From a virus: 40,747 bases of DNA. This document shows positions 15,921 to 23,365 of this stretch, piece after piece. Below the pieces are notes generated by a model that searched no databases, had not been told where the DNA came from, and saw only the letters and a program-made list of their open reading frames with translations. The translations under genes were made by a program, and so were the position numbers. The stretch's first letter is position 1. Each line of letters starts with the position of its first letter. The stretch spans positions 1 through 40,747 of the IMG/VR virus record IMGVR_UViG_3300047483_000493; one strand, given 5' to 3'.

Positions 15921-16437
15921 TTACTCCCTTTTCTGCAACTTCAGTTTGAATCGTATCTCTTTGAGTTGTGGTAGTTCCACCCTCTTTAAATAACGTTCGT
16001 AAAAATCCTTCTTCAAATCTAATCTCCCAAACATTCTGAATATTATCTAAAATATAAGTTCTATAATTAGCCATTTTAGATGAATATACTTTTGAATTCG
16101 TTTTTATATAAGTTTCAAATAATTGTTTACCATCGTTTGAAAATAATTTTAACAATTCTTCTAATGCTTGATCTGATTTTATGGGGATTCGTTTATCTCT
16201 TAATTTATTTATAAGATTTGTAAAATCAATTGGTTTAACATCATTTAATTTAATACAATGTATTTTACCATCAATTTTACCAATAACAAATACATAACGA
16301 GATTGATCACCAACTTTAGTAGGAGGTGTTCCACCTGCATAAGTAGAAATTCGATAAATGTTTCTGGGTTTTATCTCACCTTTACTTACCCTAACTTCCG
16401 GTTTTAAAAATTGTTTATACTGACCTGTGTATGCCAT
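15913..16437 (-). CDS. Conserved phage-type hypothetical protein
   Basis: I use the ATG at 16437 (174 residues, MAYTGQYKQFLKPE), just after the upstream stop; 12 further codons to 16473 would overlap that gene. The N-terminal 85 residues look like a small beta barrel (GEIKPRNIYRISTYAG, SRYVFVIGKIDGKIHCIKLNDVKP). The rest is helical (QALEELLKLFSNDGKQLFETYI) and ends in a Thr-rich and acidic tail. The barrel pattern resembles SH3-like folds. It is unrelated to transferases in sequence and may be a structural or assembly protein carried in this operon. No function assigned. Confidence 0.5.
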   Translation of the reverse strand: MAYTGQYKQFLKPEVRVSKGEIKPRNIYRISTYAGGTPPTKVGDQSRYVFVIGKIDGKIHCIKLNDVKPIDFTNLINKLRDKRIPIKSDQALEELLKLFSNDGKQLFETYIKTNSKVYSSKMANYRTYILDNIQNVWEIRFEEGFLRTLFKEGGTTTTQRDTIQTEVAEKGVNE

Positions 16438-16438
16438 T

Positions 16439-17701
16439 TTATAATTTTTTAATTTCAGGTAATTTAAGTTCAACTTTCTGTTTTATCGTTACATATTTAT
16501 CAAATACATTTTTCATTACTTCATGCATCTTTGATAAAGAAAACTTATTTACAATATTAGTTTTCAATCCTGCAGATTTCTTTAAATGTTTATTGTAGTT
16601 TTTATGTAAATCTAAAATTGATTGTGCTGCTTTTGTATAATCGACTGAAAACCATTTTGATTCTTTTAGTAAAAATTGATTAGATGCAGATTGATGCACC
16701 GGTGTTAATTCACCTTCTAAATATATTGTATTTTCTGCTGGTAAGAAATCAATCAATCCACTCCAATTTGAAACTAAAATTGGTTTACCCGTAGTTGCAA
16801 ATTCTGCAAGAGGTCTTCCATACCCTTCACCTTTAGTAAATGAAATCATCGCCTTTACTTTTGGGTGATGATATAAATCACTCATATTTGATTCGGATAA
16901 ATCACCGAATAACAAATAAATTGGAGGACACTTATCACCAAATTCTTTAGTAAGTTGGTTAATTTTATTTGCAACGATTTCTCTATCTCCTACCGAAAAT
17001 CCTGCCATTGAGGTTTTCAAAATAAGACCAGGTTGTTTATCTTTAGCAACATTTTTAAAGACGGTGCAGAATGTTTTTATCATCATACCCACATCTTTTC
17101 TATCTTGTCCTAAATCACCTTGTAACCAATGACCTACATACAAATAATTAAAATCAGTTTTAATATCAGATAAAACATCTACATCTGATGTTGGAGTTAA
17201 AAACGTATCTAAATCGACACCTTCAAATACAACTTCAATTGGAGTAGATACTTTAATATCTCTAATTTTTTGTTTTGTTTGGTTATTTACTTCGGTGAAT
17301 GTAGTAGTTTCTAATACTTGTTTTGTAAATTCTGATGGAACTAAAACTAAATCCATTAAATTACACCCATCGATAAATTCTTTAGGTGCTATTGTAGTTT
17401 CTACACCCGCAGTTACTCCAATATTATATTTACCAACTTTTTTGAATTCATTTGCAACTGAAACTTGCACAAATACATCGGGTTGTCTATCCAATGTAAC
17501 TGCAATATTTTGTAGTATTTTTTGACCAAATTCGGTTGATGGGTCTAATTGATTTTGTGGGGTTGTTCCCCATCTTGTTGGAACAATTTTCACATCAAAT
17601 TTATCCATTGCAAATATAGATTTTAATAAATCTCTAGAATGGTCTCCATAACCACTACGGGTTGCAATTGGTGCTTGAAATAACAATAATGGTTTATTCA
17701 T
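16439..17701 (-). CDS. Glycosyltransferase family 4 (GT-B fold)
   Basis: This 420-residue protein begins LLLFQAPIATRSGYGDHSRDLL, the acceptor-side GT-B glycine loop. GVTAGVETTIAPKEFIDGC and DLVLVPSEFTKQVLE mark the domain boundary. YLYVGHWLQGDLGQDRKDVGMMI opens the donor domain. SFTKGEGYGRPLAEFATTGKPILVSNWSG near residue 290 holds the paired glutamates of family 4 transferases. It overlaps the small gene upstream by 8 bases. It resembles the 463-residue transferase two genes upstream in fold, but the sequences are well diverged. The product is likely a surface or virion glycan; the substrate is unknown. Confidence 0.78.
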   Translation of the reverse strand: MNKPLLLFQAPIATRSGYGDHSRDLLKSIFAMDKFDVKIVPTRWGTTPQNQLDPSTEFGQKILQNIAVTLDRQPDVFVQVSVANEFKKVGKYNIGVTAGVETTIAPKEFIDGCNLMDLVLVPSEFTKQVLETTTFTEVNNQTKQKIRDIKVSTPIEVVFEGVDLDTFLTPTSDVDVLSDIKTDFNYLYVGHWLQGDLGQDRKDVGMMIKTFCTVFKNVAKDKQPGLILKTSMAGFSVGDREIVANKINQLTKEFGDKCPPIYLLFGDLSESNMSDLYHHPKVKAMISFTKGEGYGRPLAEFATTGKPILVSNWSGLIDFLPAENTIYLEGELTPVHQSASNQFLLKESKWFSVDYTKAAQSILDLHKNYNKHLKKSAGLKTNIVNKFSLSKMHEVMKNVFDKYVTIKQKVELKLPEIKKL

Positions 17702-17969
17702 TTTCTTCTCTTTTTCTTTGTTCTTCTTCTTGTCTTAAACACCTTTCGATGGATAATTCAATTAACTTTGTAATATTTTCTAATTTATCAGGTTCATTTG
17801 GTGCGTTATACATCTCAAATACAGTCGATTCAACTTCTCTATCCGCAAGAACCATTACATGGTAATCTTCACATAATTCTCTATTTTTGTAAATAGCCTC
17901 ACGAGATGATTCGATTTGTTGAGGTGACCAAGTTCCTGGCATTCTAATGATGAATATTGGTTTACTCAT
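17694..17969 (-). CDS. Small hypothetical protein between two GT4 genes
   Basis: This 91-residue protein has an N-terminal alpha/beta part (KPIFIIRMPGTWSPQQIESS, then DYHVMVLADRE) and a strongly charged helical tail (RCLRQEEEQRKREENE). It shares one base with the transferase gene upstream and eight with the one downstream, so it is surely translated within the operon. I do not recognise a family. A small accessory subunit or regulator of the two flanking GT4 enzymes is a guess from position only. Confidence 0.5.
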   Translation of the reverse strand: MSKPIFIIRMPGTWSPQQIESSREAIYKNRELCEDYHVMVLADREVESTVFEMYNAPNEPDKLENITKLIELSIERCLRQEEEQRKREENE

Positions 17970-19360
17970 TATCTTAGTTTATATAAGTTATATCTATCTT
18001 TTGGTTTCCAATTTTTCATTGCGGTTTCCATACCATCAACTAATGTTTTACACATATTAGTATTTGATAACCCACCTTCGTTCAACATCCACTCTCTACC
18101 TTTCAATCCTGCTTGTTGACGTTCTTCTGGTGTTTTTTCATACCAATATCTCATTGCATCTGCAACTTCGTAAATATCCACCTTATCATCGATAATATAT
18201 GGAGTTGGAACTGAACCTACTAATGTTTGAACTTTTGGGAATACTGGTTTAACCCATTCACCATGTGTAACTTTAGATGCCCATTTTCTCCAATCATGCA
18301 ATGAACCATGTTCTACATAATCATCTGCAGTGAATTCTTTACCATTTAGTTTAAATCCACACTGGTCTTGTAATCCACCTGTTACGTTTACAATAATAGG
18401 AGTTCCTGCCATTACAGATTCTGCAGTAACCAATCCAAATCCCTCATTACCTGCAATGTTAATTGTAACATCGGCAAGATTGTGAATTAAATTTAATTGA
18501 TCTTGATTAACTCTGTTTGTTGAGAAAACTACATCATAATCTGGGCAAATGGTTTCTTTTACTGCATATAAATCAGTTCCGTTTTCATCCACCGGTTGAG
18601 TATGCATTAATAAACATACTTTATCACGTTTTTCTTTTGGTAATCCATCTACGAATCTCTTATATGCCCAAATTACATCGGATGGTTGTTTACGTCTGAT
18701 ATTTCGGTTCATCCAAAATAAAACAAAATCGTATTCTTTATCTCCAAATAATTCTTTTTTAAATTCAGTAGGAACTTCAACTGGTTTGAATGTTTCTGAA
18801 TTGATACCATGAGGAACATACGAAACTTGCCAATCTTCTAATGGTTTAGTGGTTGGAGTTTTAATTGCACCTACGCGTTTTACAATACCATATGTTTGTT
18901 TTGAAATACATCCTAACCAATCACAACTTTCGTAATAATCTCTGTTGTATTTCGGGTCTGGCAAATCATCCCAAATATGATAGAAGAAAATAGGAATGTT
19001 TTGTCTTAATTCTGCTTCCATTTCATATAACCATCTCCAATATCTCGGGTCTGTAAAATGAAGGATTGCATCTGGTTGATGTTTCATTATAAGTTCTCTT
19101 AAAATGTTAGCATCACCATAACCACTCCACGGAACAATTTTAAGGGATGCATCTTCAACACCACTTATTTTACGTGCATCATCACCTAAATCAAGTTCTT
19201 TACCTTTGTCGGGGTGATTTATTGCGGCTCCCAATTGAACCCAATCGTATTTGTCAAATGTGCCAAAAACTAATTCTTTTGATACGGTTGCGATACCAGA
19301 TGACATTCTTAAGTCATCGGATAGTAAAAGAATCTTTTTTTTCTTTCTTACTTCTGTCAT
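17969..19360 (-). CDS. Glycosyltransferase family 4 (GT-B fold)
   Basis: This protein has 463 residues. After a basic start (TEVRKKKK), ILLLSDDLRMSSGIATVSKEL is the acceptor-side loop. HQPDAILHFTDPRYWRW and IPIFFYHIWDDLPDP continue the first Rossmann domain. DFVLFWMNRNIRRKQPSDVIWA starts the donor domain, and INIAGNEGFGLVTAESVMAGTPIIVNVTGG near residue 303 carries both conserved glutamates. Length and motifs are normal for the family. It follows the ribbon-helix-helix gene by 9 bases and is the first enzyme of the sugar operon. The donor sugar cannot be read from sequence. Confidence 0.8.
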   Translation of the reverse strand: MTEVRKKKKILLLSDDLRMSSGIATVSKELVFGTFDKYDWVQLGAAINHPDKGKELDLGDDARKISGVEDASLKIVPWSGYGDANILRELIMKHQPDAILHFTDPRYWRWLYEMEAELRQNIPIFFYHIWDDLPDPKYNRDYYESCDWLGCISKQTYGIVKRVGAIKTPTTKPLEDWQVSYVPHGINSETFKPVEVPTEFKKELFGDKEYDFVLFWMNRNIRRKQPSDVIWAYKRFVDGLPKEKRDKVCLLMHTQPVDENGTDLYAVKETICPDYDVVFSTNRVNQDQLNLIHNLADVTINIAGNEGFGLVTAESVMAGTPIIVNVTGGLQDQCGFKLNGKEFTADDYVEHGSLHDWRKWASKVTHGEWVKPVFPKVQTLVGSVPTPYIIDDKVDIYEVADAMRYWYEKTPEERQQAGLKGREWMLNEGGLSNTNMCKTLVDGMETAMKNWKPKDRYNLYKLR

Positions 19361-19369
19361 TTAATTTAA

Positions 19370-19576
19370 TTAAAATTGTGAACCACTAGCGTGTAATTCG
19401 TTGTAACTATTAATTTCGTTTCTAAATTGTTCATCTTCGGTATATTTTTCCAAAGAACGATTAACTAATTTTTGTAAGGTAATGTTTGAATCGAATGAAA
19501 CTTTTTTAAATTTTGCATAAACATCGTGAATGATTTTCACCGTTGTTAATTTTGTGTTTGTGTTTGGGTTTGCCAT
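19370..19576 (-). CDS. Ribbon-helix-helix DNA-binding protein, first gene of the sugar operon
   Basis: This 68-residue protein has an N-terminal strand (TKLTTVKIIHDVYAKFKKVSF) followed by ITLQKLVNRSLEKY, the strand-helix-turn-helix spacing of Arc/CopG ribbon-helix-helix proteins. The C-terminal 20 residues are polar. It is the first gene behind a host-type promoter (19617-19646), and nine transferase, SGNH and unknown genes follow. Autoregulation of the operon is a reasonable inference. A purine-rich GAGAGAG sits before the ATG. Confidence 0.6.
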   Translation of the reverse strand: MANPNTNTKLTTVKIIHDVYAKFKKVSFDSNITLQKLVNRSLEKYTEDEQFRNEINSYNELHASGSQF

Positions 19577-19616
19577 AACTCTCTCTCTTGTTTTTTGTTA
19601 TGTATATAAATATATA

Positions 19617-19646
19617 CAAATATAAAAAAGAGAAATTATTTCCAAA
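19617..19646 (-). promoter_or_regulatory. Bacteroidota-type promoter for the sugar operon
   Basis: The minus strand reads TTTGGAAAT, then TATATTTG after an 18-base spacer counted from TTTG. This matches the Bacteroidota -33 TTTG and -7 TAnnTTTG elements. The -33 element overlaps the nuclease stop codon. The start codon at 19576 lies about 40 bases downstream. The spacer is two bases shorter than in the six sibling promoters. Confidence 0.7.
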
Positions 19647-20493
19647 GAGGACAAAGTTTTCGTGTCTTAAATTCACACCAATCACATGCTTTTCCCTTAT
19701 TAGTTGGGAAATCGGTAGTCTTAATTAAACCACCATCATCATATACAGAATCAACAAATTCCATAAACCCTTTCCATGCAGCATTAACTGAAGGTTTACC
19801 ATGGGGAGGAATGAATTTAGAAATGCGTGGGATTGGGTATTCAAAATCTTCGTTAATCTTACGTTTAAGAATTTGATACTCTACTTTGATTTTGTCTAAT
19901 GAAACGTTGTATTTTTCTGAATAGAATTTTTTATACAACAACATTTGAGATGTTTTTACTTTATCATTCTTTTGATATTTTGACCAACCAGATGTTGATG
20001 TTTTTAAATCCACAATGATAATATCACCTGATGATAAATCTTTCAACACAATATCAATAAATCCAATGAAATGAACACCGGGTTTTACTTCTGCGTTCAA
20101 TGCCATCTCGATTGCAACTAATTCGAATCCACTTTTAGTGTATAGTTTATCCAATTTAGTTTTAAAGTAATGTAAGATATGTCTTCCATCTCCGAAGAAT
20201 TCTTCTAACTCTTCTTTGGTACAAGGTGTTCCCTCACTCATCTTCTCCTTTTCAGCAGTAAAGTGTTCTACCAATTTATCTTTTAACATTGTTTCTAAAT
20301 CCAATGTTAATGCCTGTTTTTTAGATACACCATACATTACACTTAAAAAATGTTGAATGGTTTCGTGCATCGCAGAACCAAAGATTGTGTGAATGTTCGC
20401 TGAACTTTCTCCTAACTTGTCAATATAGTTCAATTTAAATTGTTGAGGACATGAACTCCACATACCATATTGAGAATAACTTACTCTTGCCAT
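19636..20493 (-). CDS. PD-(D/E)XK nuclease, Cas4/RecB-like, with Fe-S cysteine pattern
   Basis: This protein has 285 residues. The N-terminus SYSQYGMWSSCPQQFKLNYIDKL with Cys15 and FGSAMHETIQHFL near residue 38 are the opening motifs of RecB/Cas4-like nucleases. GFIDIVL (Asp147) and IIIVDLKTST (Asp162, Lys164) form the catalytic D...DxK. Gln183 and Tyr187 give the QxxxY motif. Cys270, Cys273 and Cys281 with Cys15 match the four-cysteine Fe-S cluster of AddB and Cas4. It probably processes DNA ends during phage recombination or host DNA breakdown. It has its own promoter (20512-20543) and no Shine-Dalgarno. Confidence 0.85.
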   Translation of the reverse strand: MARVSYSQYGMWSSCPQQFKLNYIDKLGESSANIHTIFGSAMHETIQHFLSVMYGVSKKQALTLDLETMLKDKLVEHFTAEKEKMSEGTPCTKEELEEFFGDGRHILHYFKTKLDKLYTKSGFELVAIEMALNAEVKPGVHFIGFIDIVLKDLSSGDIIIVDLKTSTSGWSKYQKNDKVKTSQMLLYKKFYSEKYNVSLDKIKVEYQILKRKINEDFEYPIPRISKFIPPHGKPSVNAAWKGFMEFVDSVYDDGGLIKTTDFPTNKGKACDWCEFKTRKLCPLWK

Positions 20494-20511
20494 AACTTTA
20501 TTTTTATACTA

Positions 20512-20543
20512 CAAATATACGAATAATATTTGTAAATTCCTAA
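20512..20543 (-). promoter_or_regulatory. Bacteroidota-type promoter for the nuclease gene
   Basis: The minus strand carries TTAGGAATT, a 20-base spacer counted from TTAG, and a perfect TATATTTG, followed by an A-rich leader. The -33 element has one change from TTTG, but the following GGAA is conserved with the sibling promoters. It starts right after the stop codon of the radical SAM gene. Confidence 0.65.
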
Positions 20544-20544
20544 T

Positions 20545-21804
20545 TTATTCCGAAAAAGATTCTACAAGCATACTATCAAAATCAATCCCATTTAAACTAT
20601 TAGCATTGGTTTTAAATAGGTCATCTAATTTTTTAGTAAATCCCACTACCATTTCAATTGGGTTATCAATATTTTGGTCTGAATTGATAAAATTGATTAA
20701 GTTGTTTAACTCATCTATGGTTTTATTACTTGTTATAGTTTCCATGCCATCTTTTAAAAACTTAATAACTCGTTCTTTTTCAGATTTACTGATATTATTT
20801 AAGGAAACGTTTACTGGGTTCCATGCATAATAAAAATCTATATGTTCGGTTGAAGTAATAAATTTATTATCTGTCATAAATTTAATAAAATCAAATATAT
20901 GATATACGTTCCAAATAGTAGTTGTGTATTGAAAATTATATTGCATTCCCATACCACCTGCGTAAGGTGATTGTGGTGTAAAATACTTTTGTATTGTTTT
21001 TAAATTTTCTACAAATCTGTTATGCTGGAATCCTACTCTTTGATATTCACCAACTTCACCAATTCCATCACAAGAGATTGAAAGAAATACTCTATCAAAT
21101 CCTTCCCATAGTTCTACCAAACTTTGTTCATCATAGGTGATTACTGAAAGATTGGTATTATAGTGAATACTTAAATGACGTTTATCACCCCAATGTTGTT
21201 CAATTACCGGCATATTATCATAAAGATGTTTCAATACCTTATAATGTTCCGGCATGATTAAAGGTTCTCCACCTGCAAAATAAAAACTTTTAATATTTTT
21301 TAAATGGGGAATTAAATCTTCAACAATAGTATCAGATACTTTCATCACCTTTGGTTTACCATTAGTATAACCGGGTGATATTTTCCCATAATCTTCGAAC
21401 CAATTTGATGAAAATTCATGACTACACATTCTACATTTGAAATTACATAGATTAGAAAATCTAATATCAATATGTTGAAATTGAGTTTCTACTGAATAAT
21501 CCTCATTTACATTTGGTAATTCCCATAAAGTATTATTGTTGAAATCATTACGAGGTGATACTCCGTTTAAATCTTCTTTTTTGTAGCAGACATCACAAAC
21601 TTTATTACGTTTACCTTCTAACATATCTTTACGCAATTTCTTCATTTGAGGTGAATTAAATGCTCCATCGATTGTTAGTTGTTTCAAATCCAACGGCGTT
21701 TCAAACCCTCCTGCAATACAACATGGCTTCATCTCCCCCTTCGGTTCTGAATAGAGGTGAATGAATGGTAATATGCAGAATGTTTCCGTTTGTGGATTTT
21801 GCAT
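20545..21804 (-). CDS. Radical SAM protein with extra cysteine clusters (twitch/SPASM type)
   Basis: This protein has 419 residues. CNFKCRMC (Cys120, Cys124, Cys127) is the radical SAM CxxxCxxC that holds the 4Fe-4S cluster and cleaves S-adenosylmethionine. Upstream, Cys10, Cys28-Cys29 and the pair Cys70/Cys73 form a likely auxiliary cluster, here placed before the core rather than after it. SFYFAGGEPLIMPEHYKVLKH near residue 175 is the GGEP segment. Relatives occur in T4-like phages of aquatic bacteria without known function. Its start shares a base with the stop of a zinc-ribbon gene, so the two are co-translated. Roles in base, peptide or protein modification are all possible. Confidence 0.8.
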   Translation of the reverse strand: MQNPQTETFCILPFIHLYSEPKGEMKPCCIAGGFETPLDLKQLTIDGAFNSPQMKKLRKDMLEGKRNKVCDVCYKKEDLNGVSPRNDFNNNTLWELPNVNEDYSVETQFQHIDIRFSNLCNFKCRMCSHEFSSNWFEDYGKISPGYTNGKPKVMKVSDTIVEDLIPHLKNIKSFYFAGGEPLIMPEHYKVLKHLYDNMPVIEQHWGDKRHLSIHYNTNLSVITYDEQSLVELWEGFDRVFLSISCDGIGEVGEYQRVGFQHNRFVENLKTIQKYFTPQSPYAGGMGMQYNFQYTTTIWNVYHIFDFIKFMTDNKFITSTEHIDFYYAWNPVNVSLNNISKSEKERVIKFLKDGMETITSNKTIDELNNLINFINSDQNIDNPIEMVVGFTKKLDDLFKTNANSLNGIDFDSMLVESFSE

Positions 21805-22058
21805 TATTCTTCTACTTTGAAACCAGGAACTAATAAATCTTCCAATACTTCACCGCAATCTCCACATAAAAATAATTCAACAGGAATTACTTCATCTTTT
21901 GGTTTTTTGGTTAATATTTTTGAAATTTTTCTAAATGCAAATCCTTGTACAAAAATTTCACCGCCACATTTTTTACATGCAATTGCTTCTGTTTTTGTTA
22001 AATCAATTGGTTCTTGTGGATTTAATTGATTACCACCTTGTCCTAAAATTTGTGCCAT
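21804..22058 (-). CDS. Small zinc-ribbon protein
   Basis: This 84-residue protein has CKKCGGEIF near residue 27 and CGDCGEVL near 67, two CxxC knuckles about 40 residues apart that would bind one zinc. The first 20 residues are Gln/Asn/Pro-rich (MAQILGQGGNQLNPQE). There is no further domain. It is translationally coupled to the radical SAM gene by a TAATG overlap, so a substrate-presenting or adaptor role for that enzyme is plausible but unproven. Similar small zinc proteins are common in T4-like phages. Confidence 0.6.
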   Translation of the reverse strand: MAQILGQGGNQLNPQEPIDLTKTEAIACKKCGGEIFVQGFAFRKISKILTKKPKDEVIPVELFLCGDCGEVLEDLLVPGFKVEE

Positions 22059-22061
22059 AAT

Positions 22062-22544
22062 TTATTTTTTATTTTTTTTATTCTTTTTCTTATCAACTTT
22101 TGAATTACGTTTTCCATATTCATCGAACTCACCATCGATATTGTATTTCTCTACCTCTTCTGGTGTTGCAAATGGTTCGGATGGTTGTTCGTTCCAAAAT
22201 TGAGTTTCCAATTCATCGTTCCATTCATCTTCATTATGTTCTGCAAGAGCTTCATCAATTTGTTGTTCACTCATAAGTCTAACATACTCTTCTGCTGCTC
22301 TTCGTAACTCAGCGTTTGGTTCGTACATTGCTTCCTCATCAGCCTCTTCTTTATATTCTTCTGCTTTATCTACAACGCATTGTTTCCAAGATGATTCATC
22401 ATATCCTAATCCAATACAAATGGTTTGGAATGCATCAAATAATTCAGTTATGTCAGTATCACTATGGTCTATTTCAACTGAAACTTTTGTTCCGTATTGT
22501 TGACCAGTTATTAAAGTTGGTTTTAATATATTACTATAACTCAT
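22062..22544 (-). CDS. Acidic hypothetical protein with basic tail
   Basis: This protein has 160 residues, strongly acidic from about 65 to 145 (AEEYKEEADEEAMYEPNAELRRAAEEY and following), and ends in a lysine/asparagine tail (KVDKKKNKKNKK). The first 60 residues contain VSVEIDHSDTDITELFDAFQTICIGLGYDESSWKQ, a helical region seen in many T4-like hypothetical proteins. No catalytic motif is visible. It lies 3 bases before the zinc-ribbon gene and 10 bases after the small basic gene, in the same operon. Function unknown. Confidence 0.5.
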   Translation of the reverse strand: MSYSNILKPTLITGQQYGTKVSVEIDHSDTDITELFDAFQTICIGLGYDESSWKQCVVDKAEEYKEEADEEAMYEPNAELRRAAEEYVRLMSEQQIDEALAEHNEDEWNDELETQFWNEQPSEPFATPEEVEKYNIDGEFDEYGKRNSKVDKKKNKKNKK

Positions 22545-22554
22545 TTTATTTATT

Positions 22555-22764
22555 TTAATCGAACCATTGAGTTCGGTTTGTTTTTACATTTTTTACACCA
22601 TTCTTTTTAAGAATTTCGTGTCCTTTCTTTTTCCACTCACCTACTATCTTTTTATCTTTACGTTTATACGCAGATAATTGGTCTAAGTATGAGAAGAAAT
22701 CAGTTTCAGATAATTCTTTTAAATCATCATCACTTAACGGATTCTGTGGGTCATATACTATCAT
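22555..22764 (-). CDS. Small basic hypothetical protein
   Basis: This 69-residue protein has an acidic first third (DPQNPLSDDDLKELSETDFFSYLDQL) and a basic remainder (YKRKDKKIVGEWKKKGHEILKKNG). It is the first gene behind the promoter at 22784-22815 and starts an operon that ends with the radical SAM gene. No Shine-Dalgarno is present, and the leader is A-rich. I do not recognise a family. Confidence 0.5.
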   Translation of the reverse strand: MIVYDPQNPLSDDDLKELSETDFFSYLDQLSAYKRKDKKIVGEWKKKGHEILKKNGVKNVKTNRTQWFD

Positions 22765-22783
22765 ATCTTTTATTTTTATATTA

Positions 22784-22815
22784 CAAATATACGAAATAAA
22801 AATGGATTTACCAAA
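22784..22815 (-). promoter_or_regulatory. Bacteroidota-type promoter for the radical SAM operon
   Basis: The minus strand reads TTTGGTAAA, a 20-base spacer counted from TTTG, then TATATTTG and an AT-rich leader (TAATATAAAAATAAAAG) before the ATG at 22764. The -33 and -7 elements are exact matches to the Bacteroidota consensus. Confidence 0.75.
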
Positions 22816-22818
22816 CTT

Positions 22819-23358
22819 TTATAGTAGTATTTTCAATATATCATTGACGGTATCATCACCAACTTCAATTATAGTATAAGGTATATTGTTGTTTATTAGG
22901 GTGTTTTCAATTGCATCATCTAATACTTTAGATTCATCTAATGTTTGATATCGTTCCTTTTCATTATACCCCCCTTCAGTTCGTTTTAAGAGTATATTAA
23001 GAGTATCATATTGATTATGGATATCCAATACCATTTTATCAAAAGACTCCCCATATAACGTTGCTGGATACTCCATTCCCTTATATACTGATTTATAGAC
23101 AAGTGATAATATAATTGGAGAATCTAAAATGATATAATCAACCTTACCGAAACTTTTTACAATTCCCCTATGTTGATTTGCAAGAACATATAATTGGTCT
23201 TTAATAGCAGAATGGTTTTCATCCCATGCTAAAACTTTTGGAAACTCATACGGATTATCACACGTTATATGTTTCTTTTTTAATTTATAAGTAAGGCCCG
23301 AAGCAATTGATGATTTACCAATGCCAGGGCCTCCAAAAAGATTTACTATTTTACTCAT
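22819..23358 (-). CDS. P-loop NTPase (AAA_28-like small kinase or ATPase)
   Basis: This 179-residue protein has a Walker A motif at the N-terminus (NLFGGPGIGKSSIASGL, about residues 7-22). VDYIILDSPIILS near residue 74 is the Walker B strand, and a C-terminal ATP-lid-like segment follows (ILLKRTEGGYNEKERYQ). The size and motif spacing fit the NadR/AAA_28 group of small nucleotide or nucleoside kinases rather than motor ATPases. It is the most distal gene of the cluster that also includes IMPDH/GMP reductase, GroES and the clamp loader, which favours a role in nucleotide supply. The exact substrate cannot be read from sequence. Confidence 0.65.
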   Translation of the reverse strand: MSKIVNLFGGPGIGKSSIASGLTYKLKKKHITCDNPYEFPKVLAWDENHSAIKDQLYVLANQHRGIVKSFGKVDYIILDSPIILSLVYKSVYKGMEYPATLYGESFDKMVLDIHNQYDTLNILLKRTEGGYNEKERYQTLDESKVLDDAIENTLINNNIPYTIIEVGDDTVNDILKILL

Positions 23359-23365
23359 AGTTTTT

